From Leptothoe kymatousa TAU-MAC 1615 (GTDB lineage: Bacteria > Cyanobacteriota > Cyanobacteriia > Phormidesmidales > Phormidesmidaceae), in NCBI RefSeq assembly GCF_018739865.1, contig NZ_JADOER010000013.1, positions 78,295 to 142,294 of the forward strand: a stretch of 64,000 nt of DNA. Reading direction: 5' to 3'. This document shows, piece after piece, positions 1 to 8,338 of this stretch. Position numbers and translations under genes: made by a program. Every line of letters starts with the position of its first letter. Positions within the stretch are counted from its first letter, which is position 1. The notes beneath the pieces are model-generated. The model was not told where the DNA came from and did not search any database. It worked only from the letters and a program-made list of their open reading frames with translations.

Positions 1-813
1 AACGGTGAACTCATCGACGCCCTCTATTCCTCCACCACCGGCGGTGTTACCGCTCGCTTTAGCGATGTTTGGAACGGCTTTGACCGTCCCTATCTCCAAC
101 CCGTTATCGACTCCCTCGCCATTAGCTGGGACCTTGCCGCCCGTCCCCTCTCCGAGGAAAACAACTTTCGCGCCTTTATCAATCTCAAGAATCGATTCAA
201 TGAAGATGACTGGCCCACCTTTCGTTGGAAACGCTCAGGCACCTTTAAAGAGATCACCGCAGGGGTAAAAGAATATCTAACCAATCGCAAAAATCCCCTG
301 GCGAATCTCAAAGCCGTGACTGGACTGACCGTTACTGAACGATCCCAGACAGGACGAGTGCAAACCCTATTGGTTAACACCGATGTGGGGGACTTTGAAC
401 TCCATAAAAACGAAGTTGTCAGCGCCCTAATTCCTCCCCGCAGCCAGTTCTTTTACCTAGAGCCGTGGTACGAAGAGGTTAAAAACGATAAAAAAGATGC
501 CAAGCAAACCAATAAAAACAACCCAACCGCCAGCACCCCCACCCAGCAACCCAGCCCTCCCGTAGTTAAAGGCTACACCTTTGTGGGTGGGGGCTTTGGC
601 CATGGCGTAGGCATGAGCCAAACCGGATCCTATCGCCTCGGAGAAAACGGTTGGCCCTACCAGCGCATTCTTCAGTTTTACTATCCCAATACCCAATTGC
701 TCCCCATCAGCAACGATATTGTGTTTTGGCAAGAGCCTGAAACAACAGCAACTACCGACCTAGACACCACAGAAAGCAACAAGACCCAAGAACCAGCATT
801 TTCGTTACCCTAA
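1..813 (+). CDS. SpoIID/LytB domain protein, C-terminal part (5' end outside window)
   Basis: The frame is open from base 1 without a start, so the gene begins to the left of the window. The visible 270 residues carry the signatures of the SpoIID/LytB (stage II sporulation protein D-like) family: a YSSTTGGVTA block near the start, and near the end GHGVGMSQTG followed by a WPYQRILQFYYPNT block. In sporulating bacteria SpoIID is a peptidoglycan lytic transglycosylase; cyanobacterial homologues are thought to act on the cell wall, but their exact role is not settled. Between the two conserved blocks is a low-complexity insert rich in Lys, Asn, Pro and Thr (bases about 480-570), and the tail is Thr/Glu-rich. 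The gene converges on the ferredoxin at 949 and is followed by a long palindrome. Confidence 0.85.
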   Translation, partial: NGELIDALYSSTTGGVTARFSDVWNGFDRPYLQPVIDSLAISWDLAARPLSEENNFRAFINLKNRFNEDDWPTFRWKRSGTFKEITAGVKEYLTNRKNPLANLKAVTGLTVTERSQTGRVQTLLVNTDVGDFELHKNEVVSALIPPRSQFFYLEPWYEEVKNDKKDAKQTNKNNPTASTPTQQPSPPVVKGYTFVGGGFGHGVGMSQTGSYRLGENGWPYQRILQFYYPNTQLLPISNDIVFWQEPETTATTDLDTTESNKTQEPAFSLP

Positions 814-833
814 GGCTAACGAAAATGACTCCT

Positions 834-879
834 AAATCAGTGGCGGGGATCTGACATGTCAGATCCCCGCCACTGATTT
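834..879. terminator. 46-bp perfect palindrome between convergent genes
   Basis: Bases 834-856 are the exact reverse complement of 857-879, with no unpaired centre. The core is GTGGCGGGGATCTGAC. It lies between the stop of the SpoIID-like gene (813) and the stop of the minus-strand ferredoxin (949), so a bidirectional terminator is the likely role. There is only a short T run next to it. Confidence 0.6.
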
Positions 880-948
880 AATCAATACTAATGAACAGCC
901 AATTGGGTCAAACGCCATTAGAGAACGGTGATTAATCGGCTAAACAGC

Positions 949-1248
949 TTAGTAAAGGGATTCTTCCTTGTGGGTTTCGATAGTACAGTCAGAAGTGGGG
1001 TAGCAAACACAGGTTAAAACAAACCCAGCTTCGATCTGGTCATCGTCTAAGAAAGACTGATCGGACTGATCAACAGTGCCTGCAGTCAGCTTCCCAGCAC
1101 AGGTGGAGCAAGCCCCTGCACGACAGGAGTAAGGAAGATCAAGCCCCTTCTCCTCAGCGGCATCCAAAATATACTCGTCTTCAGCGACTTCAATAGTGGT
1201 GTTTAGATCTTCAGACTCATTAATTAGAGTAACCTTGTAGGTTGCCAT
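949..1248 (-). CDS. plant-type [2Fe-2S] ferredoxin (copy 1)
   Basis: This 99-residue protein is a soluble photosynthetic-type ferredoxin, a one-electron carrier that takes electrons from photosystem I to FNR and other reductases. The cluster ligands are visible as CRAGACSTC plus a later Cys in [11 protein letters not shown], giving the usual Cx4Cx2C...C pattern. The C-terminus ETHKEESLY is typical of the family. An extra cysteine follows the fourth ligand (TCVC) where the second copy has TCVA. It sits 711 bp downstream of a second ferredoxin gene on the same strand, and the upstream regions also look alike, so the pair probably arose by tandem duplication. Which copy is the main photosynthetic form cannot be told from sequence. 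Confidence 0.92.
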   Translation of the reverse strand: MATYKVTLINESEDLNTTIEVAEDEYILDAAEEKGLDLPYSCRAGACSTCAGKLTAGTVDQSDQSFLDDDQIEAGFVLTCVCYPTSDCTIETHKEESLY

Positions 1249-1286
1249 GAAATCGTCCTCTAAGATTGCGGTTGTTGTAAAAACTG

Positions 1287-1314
1287 TTGCTCCTCAATAG
1301 TTCCTATTGAGCAA
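1287..1314 (-). promoter_or_regulatory. imperfect inverted repeat in the leader of ferredoxin copy 1
   Basis: TTGCTCCTCAATAG and CTATTGAGCAA form an imperfect hairpin about 40-65 bases upstream of the ATG. A much better hairpin sits at the same relative place in front of copy 2. Role unknown; an mRNA leader structure or operator is possible. Confidence 0.35.
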
Positions 1315-1760
1315 TCAGCGGTAGGAAGCTATGGGAATTCAACATCGTTTTTGATACTAAGGGAAAATTATGGTTCTGTGCCACTTTTCACAAGCCTAGA
1401 AGAACGGTATTTATAATTGAATCAACAGTTTTTATACGGTTTTACTTATGGGTTATGGAGCCTGGATTGTTTTAATGATTACGACTGGAACTTTTGGCGT
1501 AGCAAACCAGACGTAGCTCAGACTGCAAGATGATTTGGACGATGGCCACAGGCTTGGAAAATACGACGTAAACTGCGCTCTTTACGCCGTATCACATTTC
1601 AATAAAATGCCTTAACGTAGCCTACGATACTCAAGTTAAATTATCAGTAAATCGAAGGTTGATTAGAAAAAATTATATTTTCTGTTCCTAGAGATATGGA
1701 ACAAAATCAGTAGCTTATGTAATGCAGTCTTTAGACTTAAAATATTGCGATCGCTAAGGA

Positions 1761-1858
1761 GCTGTTAAGACACTACTTCACGGTTTAATCCTGACAAGCT
1801 TGTTAAGCCATGATTTCCATGAACAAAGCCATGACTTTATTTTTTAACAAGCCCTAAA
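1761..1858. repeat. MITE-like dispersed repeat, copy 1
   Basis: This roughly 100-bp non-coding stretch starts with GCTGTTAAGACACTACTTCA and ends with TTTTTTAACAAGCCC. A clearly related copy lies at 17407-17510 and a decayed one at 49765-49811. The ends are roughly inverted copies of each other (GCTGTTAA against TTAACAAGC), as in a miniature inverted-repeat element. No target duplication was confirmed. Confidence 0.55.
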
Positions 1859-1859
1859 C

Positions 1860-1903
1860 GAAAAAATGGGAAAAGCTACCTAGATAACCTGTCCCATTTT
1901 TTC
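1860..1903 (-). terminator. hairpin downstream of ferredoxin copy 2
   Basis: GAAAAAATGGGA (1860-1871) pairs with TCCCATTTTTTC (1892-1903). It lies 57 bases after the stop of the minus-strand ferredoxin gene, and the T run on the minus strand fits an intrinsic terminator. Confidence 0.55.
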
Positions 1904-1959
1904 AATGACCATGGATTCTACATGACTCATGTGGCGCAAATAGAATCCAATGGCACGGT

Positions 1960-2259
1960 TTAGTAAAGCTCTTCTTCCTGATGGGTAACGATGGTGCAGT
2001 CAGAAGTGGGCTTGGCTACACAGGTTAGGACAAAGCCAGCTTCGATTTGGTCATCATCCAAGAAGGACTGGTCTTCTTGATCTACAGTACCAGCGGTGAT
2101 TTTACCTGCACAGGTGGAACAAGCACCCGCACTGCAAGAGAAGGGAAGATCATCTACTTCATCACCGTCGTTTGCAGCATCAAGAATAGTATCGTCTTCA
2201 TCAACTTCAATTGTGGTGCTGTTGCCATCGGTGATCAGAGTAACCTTATAGGTTGCCAT
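1960..2259 (-). CDS. plant-type [2Fe-2S] ferredoxin (copy 2)
   Basis: This is another 99-residue soluble ferredoxin with the CSAGACSTC ligand block and the fourth Cys in [11 protein letters not shown]. Compared with copy 1 it is more acidic near the N-terminus ([18 protein letters not shown]) and has FSCSAG in place of YSCRAG around the first ligand, changes that could alter partner choice or redox potential (inference). The gene has its own leader with a strong 17-bp stem (2303-2347) and its own terminator (1860-1903), so the two ferredoxins are probably transcribed separately. Confidence 0.92.
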   Translation of the reverse strand: MATYKVTLITDGNSTTIEVDEDDTILDAANDGDEVDDLPFSCSAGACSTCAGKITAGTVDQEDQSFLDDDQIEAGFVLTCVAKPTSDCTIVTHQEEELY

Positions 2260-2302
2260 GTCAATATCCTCTCTACAATTCTAGTAATTTAGTCTAGATA
2301 GC

Positions 2303-2347
2303 TTCAATAGATACCTTACAAACAGTGTCCGTAAGGTATCTATTGAA
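2303..2347 (-). promoter_or_regulatory. 17-bp perfect inverted repeat in the leader of ferredoxin copy 2
   Basis: TTCAATAGATACCTTAC (2303-2319) is the exact reverse complement of 2331-2347; the loop is 11 bases. It lies 44 bases upstream of the ATG at 2259. It could be an mRNA leader hairpin, an operator or a small mobile repeat. Confidence 0.45.
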
Positions 2348-2808
2348 CTAACTTCTTTTTCGATAGTACGAGAAAATGATTCTGCTTCGCTACTTTTCTA
2401 AGCTATTGCTGAATGGTTTTAATAATCGAACTTAGCCATTGCCACTGCTTTTGCTTATGATGACGAGCGTTGGAGAATATTGATAGTAAAAGCTGAACTC
2501 TTTGCTGTATAGGGCATTGACATCTAACTGGAAACCACAATCATTCCATAAGCCATCAGTTAGATTGCTTGTAATCAATCTTTTTATAACAAAAACTTAT
2601 GGTTTATTTAGAGCCTGGTTTATTGATAGTTATTCTCACTTTATTATTTGTTTCTGCTGTTATAAAGGCAGGAGAGACCGAAGCATTTTTGGGATAGGCA
2701 AATTTGGTTTAAACAGGTCGGCAATGGGGCAAAAATTAAAGATACTACGGATTTAAAGTCATCAGGGTTTATTCTGAAAACCTGGTTCATGCATCCCTCA
2801 ATTAGCTT
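2348..2808. other. non-coding, upstream of bvdR and ferredoxin copy 2
   Basis: AT-rich spacer between divergent genes. Part of it (about 2370-2430) resembles the region upstream of ferredoxin copy 1 (about 1360-1425). I see no convincing gene or RNA; the short plus-strand frame at 2502-2756 has no recognisable product. Confidence 0.5.
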
Positions 2809-3804
2809 ATGACCATCCATGCAGCCATCATTGGAACTGGTTTTGCGGCACGCAAACGGGCGGAAGCCCTAGGGGCAATCCCCGGCATTAAATTGACCAA
2901 AATCGTGAGTCGCCATGCCGAGCGCGTCCAGCAACTGGGTCAAAAATATCAGGTGGATGTACTTTCCCATGTGGACGATCTATGGCGCGAACCAGACTTG
3001 CACCTCGTTTTTATCTGCACGGTTAATGCAGACCATGGGGCGCTTGTGCAGCAAGCCCTGGAACATCATAAGCATGTTGTTGTGGAATACCCCCTGGCCT
3101 TAGATGTCAGCCATGCAACCCAGCTAATGGCCCTGGCACAACAACGTCAGCGGCTGTTGCATGTGGAACATATTGAATTGATTGGCGGGCTGCACGTGGC
3201 TATGCAGGAGCATCTGGCGGCGGTGGGCATACCTCACTACGTTAACTATCGCACCCTCGCACCCAAACAGTCGGCCCCCCACAAATGGAGTTATTGCCTA
3301 GAGTTGTTGGGATTTCCTATGATGGCGGCCCTATCACGCATTCAGCGTTTAACAAATTTGTTGGGACCGGTGGAAACTGTTGTCTGTCAGGGCGGTGTGC
3401 AACCGCCAGACACTCGATATTTTTATCGATGTTTATACAGTGCGCAACTGATGTTTTGCAATGGCACCTTAGCAGAGCTAACCTACGGCAAGGGGGAAGG
3501 TGTGTGGCAGCGCAGTCGCTATATAGAGGTGAGGGGAGATCGAGGTTGCCTGGTATTTGATGGGAATCAAGGTTGTTTAACCACAGCCCAAGGGGAACAA
3601 ATCATTAGCGCTGCGCCCCGGCAGGGCCTATTCCACAAAGATACCCAACGGGTCGTCGATTATTTGCTGAGGGAACGACAACTGTATGTTACCCCAGCAG
3701 AGAGCGTCTACTCCCTAAAGGTGGCTGCTGCCCTACAGCGCTCAGTGGAACTGGGGGCAACAAAGGTTAGGGTGGATCGGGCCAACGGCCTATGGGGTAA
3801 CTAA
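2809..3804 (+). CDS. bvdR: biliverdin reductase BvdR (Gfo/Idh/MocA fold)
   Basis: The enzyme reduces biliverdin IX-alpha to bilirubin with NAD(P)H. In cyanobacteria it influences phycobilin chromophore metabolism. The 331-residue product has a Rossmann nucleotide-binding motif at the N-terminus ([13 protein letters not shown]) and the blocks I recognise from Synechocystis Bvd[33 protein letters not shown] and the late RGLFHKDT. Length matches the family (about 330). The gene stands alone on the plus strand, and its 3' end overlaps the 3' end of comB on the opposite strand by 15 bases. Confidence 0.9.
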   Translation: MTIHAAIIGTGFAARKRAEALGAIPGIKLTKIVSRHAERVQQLGQKYQVDVLSHVDDLWREPDLHLVFICTVNADHGALVQQALEHHKHVVVEYPLALDVSHATQLMALAQQRQRLLHVEHIELIGGLHVAMQEHLAAVGIPHYVNYRTLAPKQSAPHKWSYCLELLGFPMMAALSRIQRLTNLLGPVETVVCQGGVQPPDTRYFYRCLYSAQLMFCNGTLAELTYGKGEGVWQRSRYIEVRGDRGCLVFDGNQGCLTTAQGEQIISAAPRQGLFHKDTQRVVDYLLRERQLYVTPAESVYSLKVAAALQRSVELGATKVRVDRANGLWGN

Positions 3805-4524
3805 CACCCCTGGACGTTCCTGTTCTGGCACAATATCCATCACGTCTAAGCGGGCACAGTATTCTAAATCGGCGGTGTTGTTGAGCCGCAGCAGGCGCTG
3901 ACCGTGGCTGGCAGTGTGCATTAGCTCCAGCATCCGATCTTGCCAACGCTCGTAAAGGGCGACGGCAGCGATGGCAGAGTCATTGCCAATGCAGTCCCCA
4001 AAAGATTGCCCCGTGGCGGCCATCAGACTGTGGATAATTGCCCCGGCGCACACCGTATCCTCTAGGGAATAGGTGCCTTCCCAGCCAGACCCGACGAGCC
4101 AGACTGTTTCGGGTTGCTTACTCAATAGCTTTTCCACCACCGCCTGGCGAGTGGTTAGGGCAGCGGTCATGACGCTGGGGGCCATTTGAATTCGCTGCAA
4201 ACACCGGGTGCCGTTGGTGGTGCTCATAAATAATCGACGACCCGCGGTTTGCTCAGGAGAGTGATCGCGGGGAGAATTGCCTAAGTCAAAACCATCCACC
4301 CGTTGACCGCCGCGTTCTCCGGCAAGCAGTCGTTTTTCTGGCGGATATTCTTCACTCGCTTGAACCAGCTTGTCTAGGTCACTAAAGGCCTCAATCGCTT
4401 CAGCACCTGCTGCAAACGCGGCTGCCATGGTGGTGGTTGCCCTGAGGACATCAATAGCGATCGCGCAGGCAGGCAAGCTATCAACCGGCGTTTCTTCAGG
4501 CGTGTGGTAAACGAATAATTTCAC
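3790..4524 (-). CDS. comB: 2-phosphosulfolactate phosphatase family protein ComB
   Basis: This 244-residue protein belongs to the ComB family, Mg-dependent acid phosphatases first described in methanogen coenzyme M synthesis (2-phospho-3-sulfolactate to 3-sulfolactate). The family is widespread in cyanobacteria, which do not make coenzyme M, so the real substrate here is not certain. Family signatures seen are [21 protein letters not shown] near the N-terminus, [17 protein letters not shown], and STTNGTRCL with [10 protein letters not shown] further on. It converges on bvdR with a 15-base overlap of the two 3' ends. Confidence 0.87.
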   Translation of the reverse strand: MKLFVYHTPEETPVDSLPACAIAIDVLRATTTMAAAFAAGAEAIEAFSDLDKLVQASEEYPPEKRLLAGERGGQRVDGFDLGNSPRDHSPEQTAGRRLFMSTTNGTRCLQRIQMAPSVMTAALTTRQAVVEKLLSKQPETVWLVGSGWEGTYSLEDTVCAGAIIHSLMAATGQSFGDCIGNDSAIAAVALYERWQDRMLELMHTASHGQRLLRLNNTADLEYCARLDVMDIVPEQERPGVLVTP

Positions 4525-4596
4525 AAAACTTTAGGCGCGAACAGACCTGACTATTCTATGCGGGAACGTACGCAAAGCGGGAATGTACCCAAAAAA

Positions 4597-5880
4597 TTAA
4601 ATTCCTCCCACAAATCGCCCCGAATTTAACAAATCGTGGGGATCAAACTGCTGCTTGATCGCTTTCATCATCCCCAGGGCATTGCCCGTATAGCCCCAGG
4701 GCTCAAACGTTAAAGAATTTGGAGCTTGCAAAACCGTTAGATAGCCCTTGTGATTAGAGCAATGCGATCGCACCTTATTTAAAATATCAATAATATTAGG
4801 GGCCTCGGCACTGAGGGCAATGAGCCCCAACCCACTGGCATTGTGCAAGCGGGCCAGCCAATTATCCGCCGATACCTCTGCCAACAGTTGCAACAGCGGC
4901 ACCAGCTCGGTGGGCAAGATGCCAACTTTGCACAACAGTTTGCTAGGGCTGGCCAACTGCAGCGCCAGCGATGCCCAGAACGTACTGTCTTCCACCGCAC
5001 TACTTTCTAGACCGGCCGCCTGGGCAATGGCCTGAAACCGCTCCACCTGTTCGTCTACGCCAGCGGCAATGCCTTGAAACCGCCCCACCAGCCGCATACC
5101 ATTGCTGGCCCCAATCAGGTCCATGGCCACCGGGGTAATGCCCTGGAGACGGGTTTGCAATGCGGCCTCCGCGATCTCATCCGCCGCCCCAGACAGCACC
5201 ACCGTTTGCGAAACCGCCGCCACCGGATATAGCCGCAGATTCACCTGGCTCAAAATCCCCAGGCTGCCATAGGCCCCGGTCATCAGCTTCATCAGATCGT
5301 AGCCCGCCACATTTTTCACCACCCGGCCCCCGGCCTTGACCACCTCGCCGTCGTAGCGCACAAACTGCACCCCAATCACCGTATCCCGGACGCTGCCATA
5401 GCGCTGGCGCAAGCTACCCCCATTGGCGGTGGCCACAATGCCCCCAATGGTGGCCCGGTCGCCATAGAGCGGATCCACCGGCCAAAACTGGTTCTCCAAC
5501 CCCAGCTGGGACTGCAAATCAGCAAACCCAAGGCCCGCTTCCACCCGTGTCGTAAAATCCTCTATCCAGTGATCCAACAGCCGATTTAGCCGCGCCGTGC
5601 TGATCACCACATCCACATCCTTTAGCCGGCTACCGCCCCAATGCAGCTTAGTCCGCTGGCCACAGCTAACCATGCGCCACCGCCGTTCATAGCAGGTGCG
5701 CACCACCGCCGAAAGCTGTTCCACCGACTCTGGATAAATAATACACAGATCTTCAGTACCCTCAAATCGAGGGTCATTGGTGCCCTCAGTTTGAGGGGCA
5801 TCGACCTGAGACCAAGGCACCACCTGACCAGACCCAAGCAGCGATTGAAACGTAGTATCGGGGCTCATAGCATCGCGCAA
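4597..5880 (-). CDS. glcE: glycolate oxidase FAD-binding subunit (GlcE-like)
   Basis: This is a 427-residue FAD-linked oxidase of the FAD_binding_4 (PCMH) type. The N-terminal half binds FAD: a pattern around VSCGQRTKLHWGG, then WPVDPLYGDRATIGGIVATA and GGRVVKNVAGYDLMKLMTGA, which are characteristic of GlcE. GlcE works with GlcD and GlcF to oxidise glycolate to glyoxylate in photorespiration; neither partner is next to it here. An in-frame Met four codons downstream (5868) is an equally good start. The GST gene to its left is on the same strand 60 bases beyond the stop but reads away towards lower coordinates, so glcE is upstream of it and could share a transcript. Confidence 0.85.
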   Translation of the reverse strand: MRDAMSPDTTFQSLLGSGQVVPWSQVDAPQTEGTNDPRFEGTEDLCIIYPESVEQLSAVVRTCYERRWRMVSCGQRTKLHWGGSRLKDVDVVISTARLNRLLDHWIEDFTTRVEAGLGFADLQSQLGLENQFWPVDPLYGDRATIGGIVATANGGSLRQRYGSVRDTVIGVQFVRYDGEVVKAGGRVVKNVAGYDLMKLMTGAYGSLGILSQVNLRLYPVAAVSQTVVLSGAADEIAEAALQTRLQGITPVAMDLIGASNGMRLVGRFQGIAAGVDEQVERFQAIAQAAGLESSAVEDSTFWASLALQLASPSKLLCKVGILPTELVPLLQLLAEVSADNWLARLHNASGLGLIALSAEAPNIIDILNKVRSHCSNHKGYLTVLQAPNSLTFEPWGYTGNALGMMKAIKQQFDPHDLLNSGRFVGGI

Positions 5881-5939
5881 ACTGCGCTCTACATTTTATA
5901 GGGCTTTGCCAGCTGATATGTAGTTAGGGCAGCATCAAA

Positions 5940-6734
5940 TCAATCAATGCCAATCTTTACCGGACCACTCCCCGGATCGCTCGGTGGCCCCGATCGCACC
6001 TTTCGATAATCCGCATACAGCCGGTCCCGCCAGGCCCAAAACCGCTCATACTCAGGATTGTCCGCCAGCCCCGGCACCCCCTTCCCACACAGACCCGCCG
6101 GCAGGTCCACATATTGTTGGGTCGGAAACTTTAAATACATGGAAATCCCAGCGATCGCAAAATCCGCCAGTGTCGGTTCACCGCTCACCATATAGGGATG
6201 CTCCGACAGCACCCCACAAATCGAAGATAGGGCCTGCTGCAGGCTCAACGTCGCCGACTTAATATCATCCGGCCCAAAGCCAATGCCCGTTCCCAACAGA
6301 TTTAGCACATCCCCCGGCACCGCCCCCACCAAGGTTTTCACCACATCCGGTGTCGAGGCCGGCAACAGCGCCGTCCGAAAGCTTGGATGCTGGCTAAAGG
6401 CACCGATCATGGCCTTGCGCCCATTGGGGCCAATGGACTCATCCGCCCAGTCTTCCAACATCATGCAAAGACCCCGGATCGCATCGTCCCCAGGCAGCAC
6501 AGGCCGTTCAGGATAGGTCTTATCCAGGTAGAGTGCGATCGCAGTAGAATCCGCCACCACCGTTGCCCCATCCTTAATCACCGGCACCTGGCGCTGACCC
6601 GACAGCCGATACAGGTCCACCTGGCCCACCCCCGGCGTTACCTCCACCGTCCTATAGTCCAGCTGTTTATAATCCAAAACCAGCCGCACCTTTTCACAAT
6701 AGTGGGACGCCTCAAACTGGTATAGCTCAATCAT
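5940..6734 (-). CDS. glutathione S-transferase family protein
   Basis: The 264-residue product begins with a thioredoxin-fold GST N-terminal domain: MIELYQFEASHYCEKVRLVL, then RQVPVIKDG with the cis-proline VPV, and ADSTAIALYLD as the glutathione gamma-Glu binding ES/DS motif. The C-terminal helical domain runs from about residue 85. Cys13 sits where some cyanobacterial and omega-class GSTs have their active Cys. The substrate cannot be told from sequence. The terminal 20-25 residues after DYRKVRSGPP are Pro/Gly-rich and look disordered. A simple-sequence repeat lies just upstream of the start. Confidence 0.85.
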   Translation of the reverse strand: MIELYQFEASHYCEKVRLVLDYKQLDYRTVEVTPGVGQVDLYRLSGQRQVPVIKDGATVVADSTAIALYLDKTYPERPVLPGDDAIRGLCMMLEDWADESIGPNGRKAMIGAFSQHPSFRTALLPASTPDVVKTLVGAVPGDVLNLLGTGIGFGPDDIKSATLSLQQALSSICGVLSEHPYMVSGEPTLADFAIAGISMYLKFPTQQYVDLPAGLCGKGVPGLADNPEYERFWAWRDRLYADYRKVRSGPPSDPGSGPVKIGID

Positions 6735-6736
6735 AT

Positions 6737-6845
6737 TGAATTCGGAGTTCGGAAGGTTGAATTCGAAGTTCGGAGTTCAGAGTTCGGAAGGTTGAATTCG
6801 AAGTTCGGAACTTTAATTTCCTAATTCCGATTTCCTAATTCTGCT
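6737..6845. repeat. short tandem degenerate repeats (GAATTCGAAGTTCGGA type)
   Basis: Units such as GAAGTTCGGAGTTC and GAAGGTTGAATTC recur several times in 6737-6810, and CTAATTCCGATTTCCTAATT follows. The stretch lies between two minus-strand genes, in the leader of the GST gene. Such simple repeats occur in other cyanobacterial intergenic regions; no function is claimed. Confidence 0.6.
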
Positions 6846-6892
6846 CCCTTACCTGATAGCTCAAAAAACACGGTCCAAAACCCAAAACTCCC

Positions 6893-7702
6893 TTAAGAAC
6901 ATCCCTCGGGTGCCGTCACCTTCACCGTCAAATCGTCGTAGCCCAACGGGTTCAACAGCTGGCGAATCGTCACCTCCGCCCGTTCGCTGGCCATATTCAA
7001 AATGCCTTCATCACAGGCCCCCTCACGAATGCGCTTTAGGGCCTCCTGCTGGGCCAGGGTTTGCAGTTCCGGTGCCCGATCGGGGCCCAGGTTCAAAAAG
7101 CCCCGACTATAGTCATAGACCTTAGACCGGCTCACATCCAGCTTACTATCCAAAATTTTCGGGGCCGGCAGCGTCACCGTCAGCCGGGGGGGCAACTCCC
7201 CCGCACCATCCACCACCTCAATATTCTCCTCCGTCAGCGCCGACAGGTCGATGCCCGCGCGCACTTCCCCATGGGCCACGTATAGCAAATTCGTCTGCCC
7301 AATCACATAGTTACCTACGGTGCGGTTACTCTCCGTAGGCACCACCGCCTCCATGGAAAAAATGGCTGTGGTTAATTCGCTAGCGCCCTGCACCTGATTC
7401 ACCACCAGGGTGCGCGTATCCACCTTATCTTCCGGTGGTTTAGGGGTGAACATCAGCTGCACCCCATCCATAAACTGATCCCCGGTGCGCCACAGCCCAT
7501 AGGCCGTCACCGAGCCCACCACTAAACCGGCCCCTAACAGGGTCATGGAAAATAAAGACCAAATCCGCAACGGCTGCAGCGGCCTAAAGTTGCGAGTTTT
7601 TCGATCAGATTTACGGGAGCGGCTACGCTTGGAAAGGCGGGGAGGACGAGTAAACATGGAACCGTCTAGAACGCTAGGGATGATTCTAACGTCAGTTGCC
7701 AA
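6893..7702 (-). CDS. DUF4230 family membrane-anchored protein
   Basis: This 269-residue protein has a basic, Arg/Ser/Lys-rich cytoplasmic N-terminus (residues 20-40), one membrane segment (about 47-70, IWSLFSMTLLGAGLVVGSV) and a periplasmic DUF4230 domain. The domain shows the typical YVIGQTNLLYVAHGEVRAGIDLS and TLPAPKILDSKLDVSRSK patterns. Function of the family is unknown. Convergence or operon links are unclear: the next gene to the right is divergent, starting 126 bases away. Confidence 0.8.
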   Translation of the reverse strand: MATDVRIIPSVLDGSMFTRPPRLSKRSRSRKSDRKTRNFRPLQPLRIWSLFSMTLLGAGLVVGSVTAYGLWRTGDQFMDGVQLMFTPKPPEDKVDTRTLVVNQVQGASELTTAIFSMEAVVPTESNRTVGNYVIGQTNLLYVAHGEVRAGIDLSALTEENIEVVDGAGELPPRLTVTLPAPKILDSKLDVSRSKVYDYSRGFLNLGPDRAPELQTLAQQEALKRIREGACDEGILNMASERAEVTIRQLLNPLGYDDLTVKVTAPEGCS

Positions 7703-7828
7703 GAATGGACGGCGGCTACAGCAAGTTAATAGAAATGGCCGGGGTTGATGTGGATAGCCCTACAATCCAATCACGGCGGTTAGGCAAACGCGATAAGGTG
7801 AATAAAGCACTGCTGATATTGCATTACT

Positions 7829-8239
7829 ATGACCGCTGCTTCCACCGATTCTAATCAACAACGGCTTAAACATTTTCGTAATCAACTGCTGCAACTACAC
7901 AAATTATTGTTGGAATCGGAGCGTATCCGCTACGAACAGACCAACGGCCCGATTAAAAATAAGGGTGAATTTTTTCAGTTGGTGATTGGGGATGATGCGT
8001 TTAGTTGGCTGCGGCCCATTTCCCAGTTTATTGTGCAAATTGATGAGTTTCTAACGGCGAAAGAACCTCCAGAGAACCCCGAGGAGACGGCGGCGATTTT
8101 GTTGGAAAAGGGACGGCTGATGATGAAGCCCAATGAGAATTCGTCGACGCCCCTGGCGGCTAAGTATTTTGAAGCGATTCAGCGGGATCCTCAGGTGGCC
8201 CTGATGAATGCTGAGATTAATCAGGTGTTTAAGCCGTAG
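7829..8239 (+). CDS. conserved hypothetical protein, 136 aa
   Basis: A small soluble, mostly helical protein (predicted from composition: long amphipathic N-terminal stretch RLKHFRNQLLQLHKLLLESERIRYE). Similar short proteins of this kind are found across bacteria, but I know of no assigned function. No signal peptide or membrane segment is visible. The start ATG at 7829 is the first in frame after a clear upstream gap. Its 3' end is followed by a repeat pair (8269-8338). Confidence 0.7.
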   Translation: MTAASTDSNQQRLKHFRNQLLQLHKLLLESERIRYEQTNGPIKNKGEFFQLVIGDDAFSWLRPISQFIVQIDEFLTAKEPPENPEETAAILLEKGRLMMKPNENSSTPLAAKYFEAIQRDPQVALMNAEINQVFKP

Positions 8240-8268
8240 GTAGAAACCAGTTTTTCCAGCAACCCTCT

Positions 8269-8338
8269 CAGAAACCCGGTTTCTAAGGCAAAAGTCATGC
8301 ACTAGGTTCCGCACTTTCCAGAAACCGGGTTTCTAAGG
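8269..8338. repeat. two copies of the AGAAACCCGGTTTCT palindromic repeat
   Basis: CAGAAACCCGGTTTCTAAGG at 8269-8288 and CAGAAACCGGGTTTCTAAGG at 8319-8338 are near-identical, each containing a palindromic core. Repeats with this core are common in cyanobacterial genomes. The second copy lies inside the 3' end of the ada/ogt-like gene and supplies its last codons. Confidence 0.75.

Noticed and set aside
2502..2756. 84-codon plus-strand frame in the bvdR spacer
   Set aside because: Composition looks random and the region resembles duplicated promoter sequence from the ferredoxin pair.
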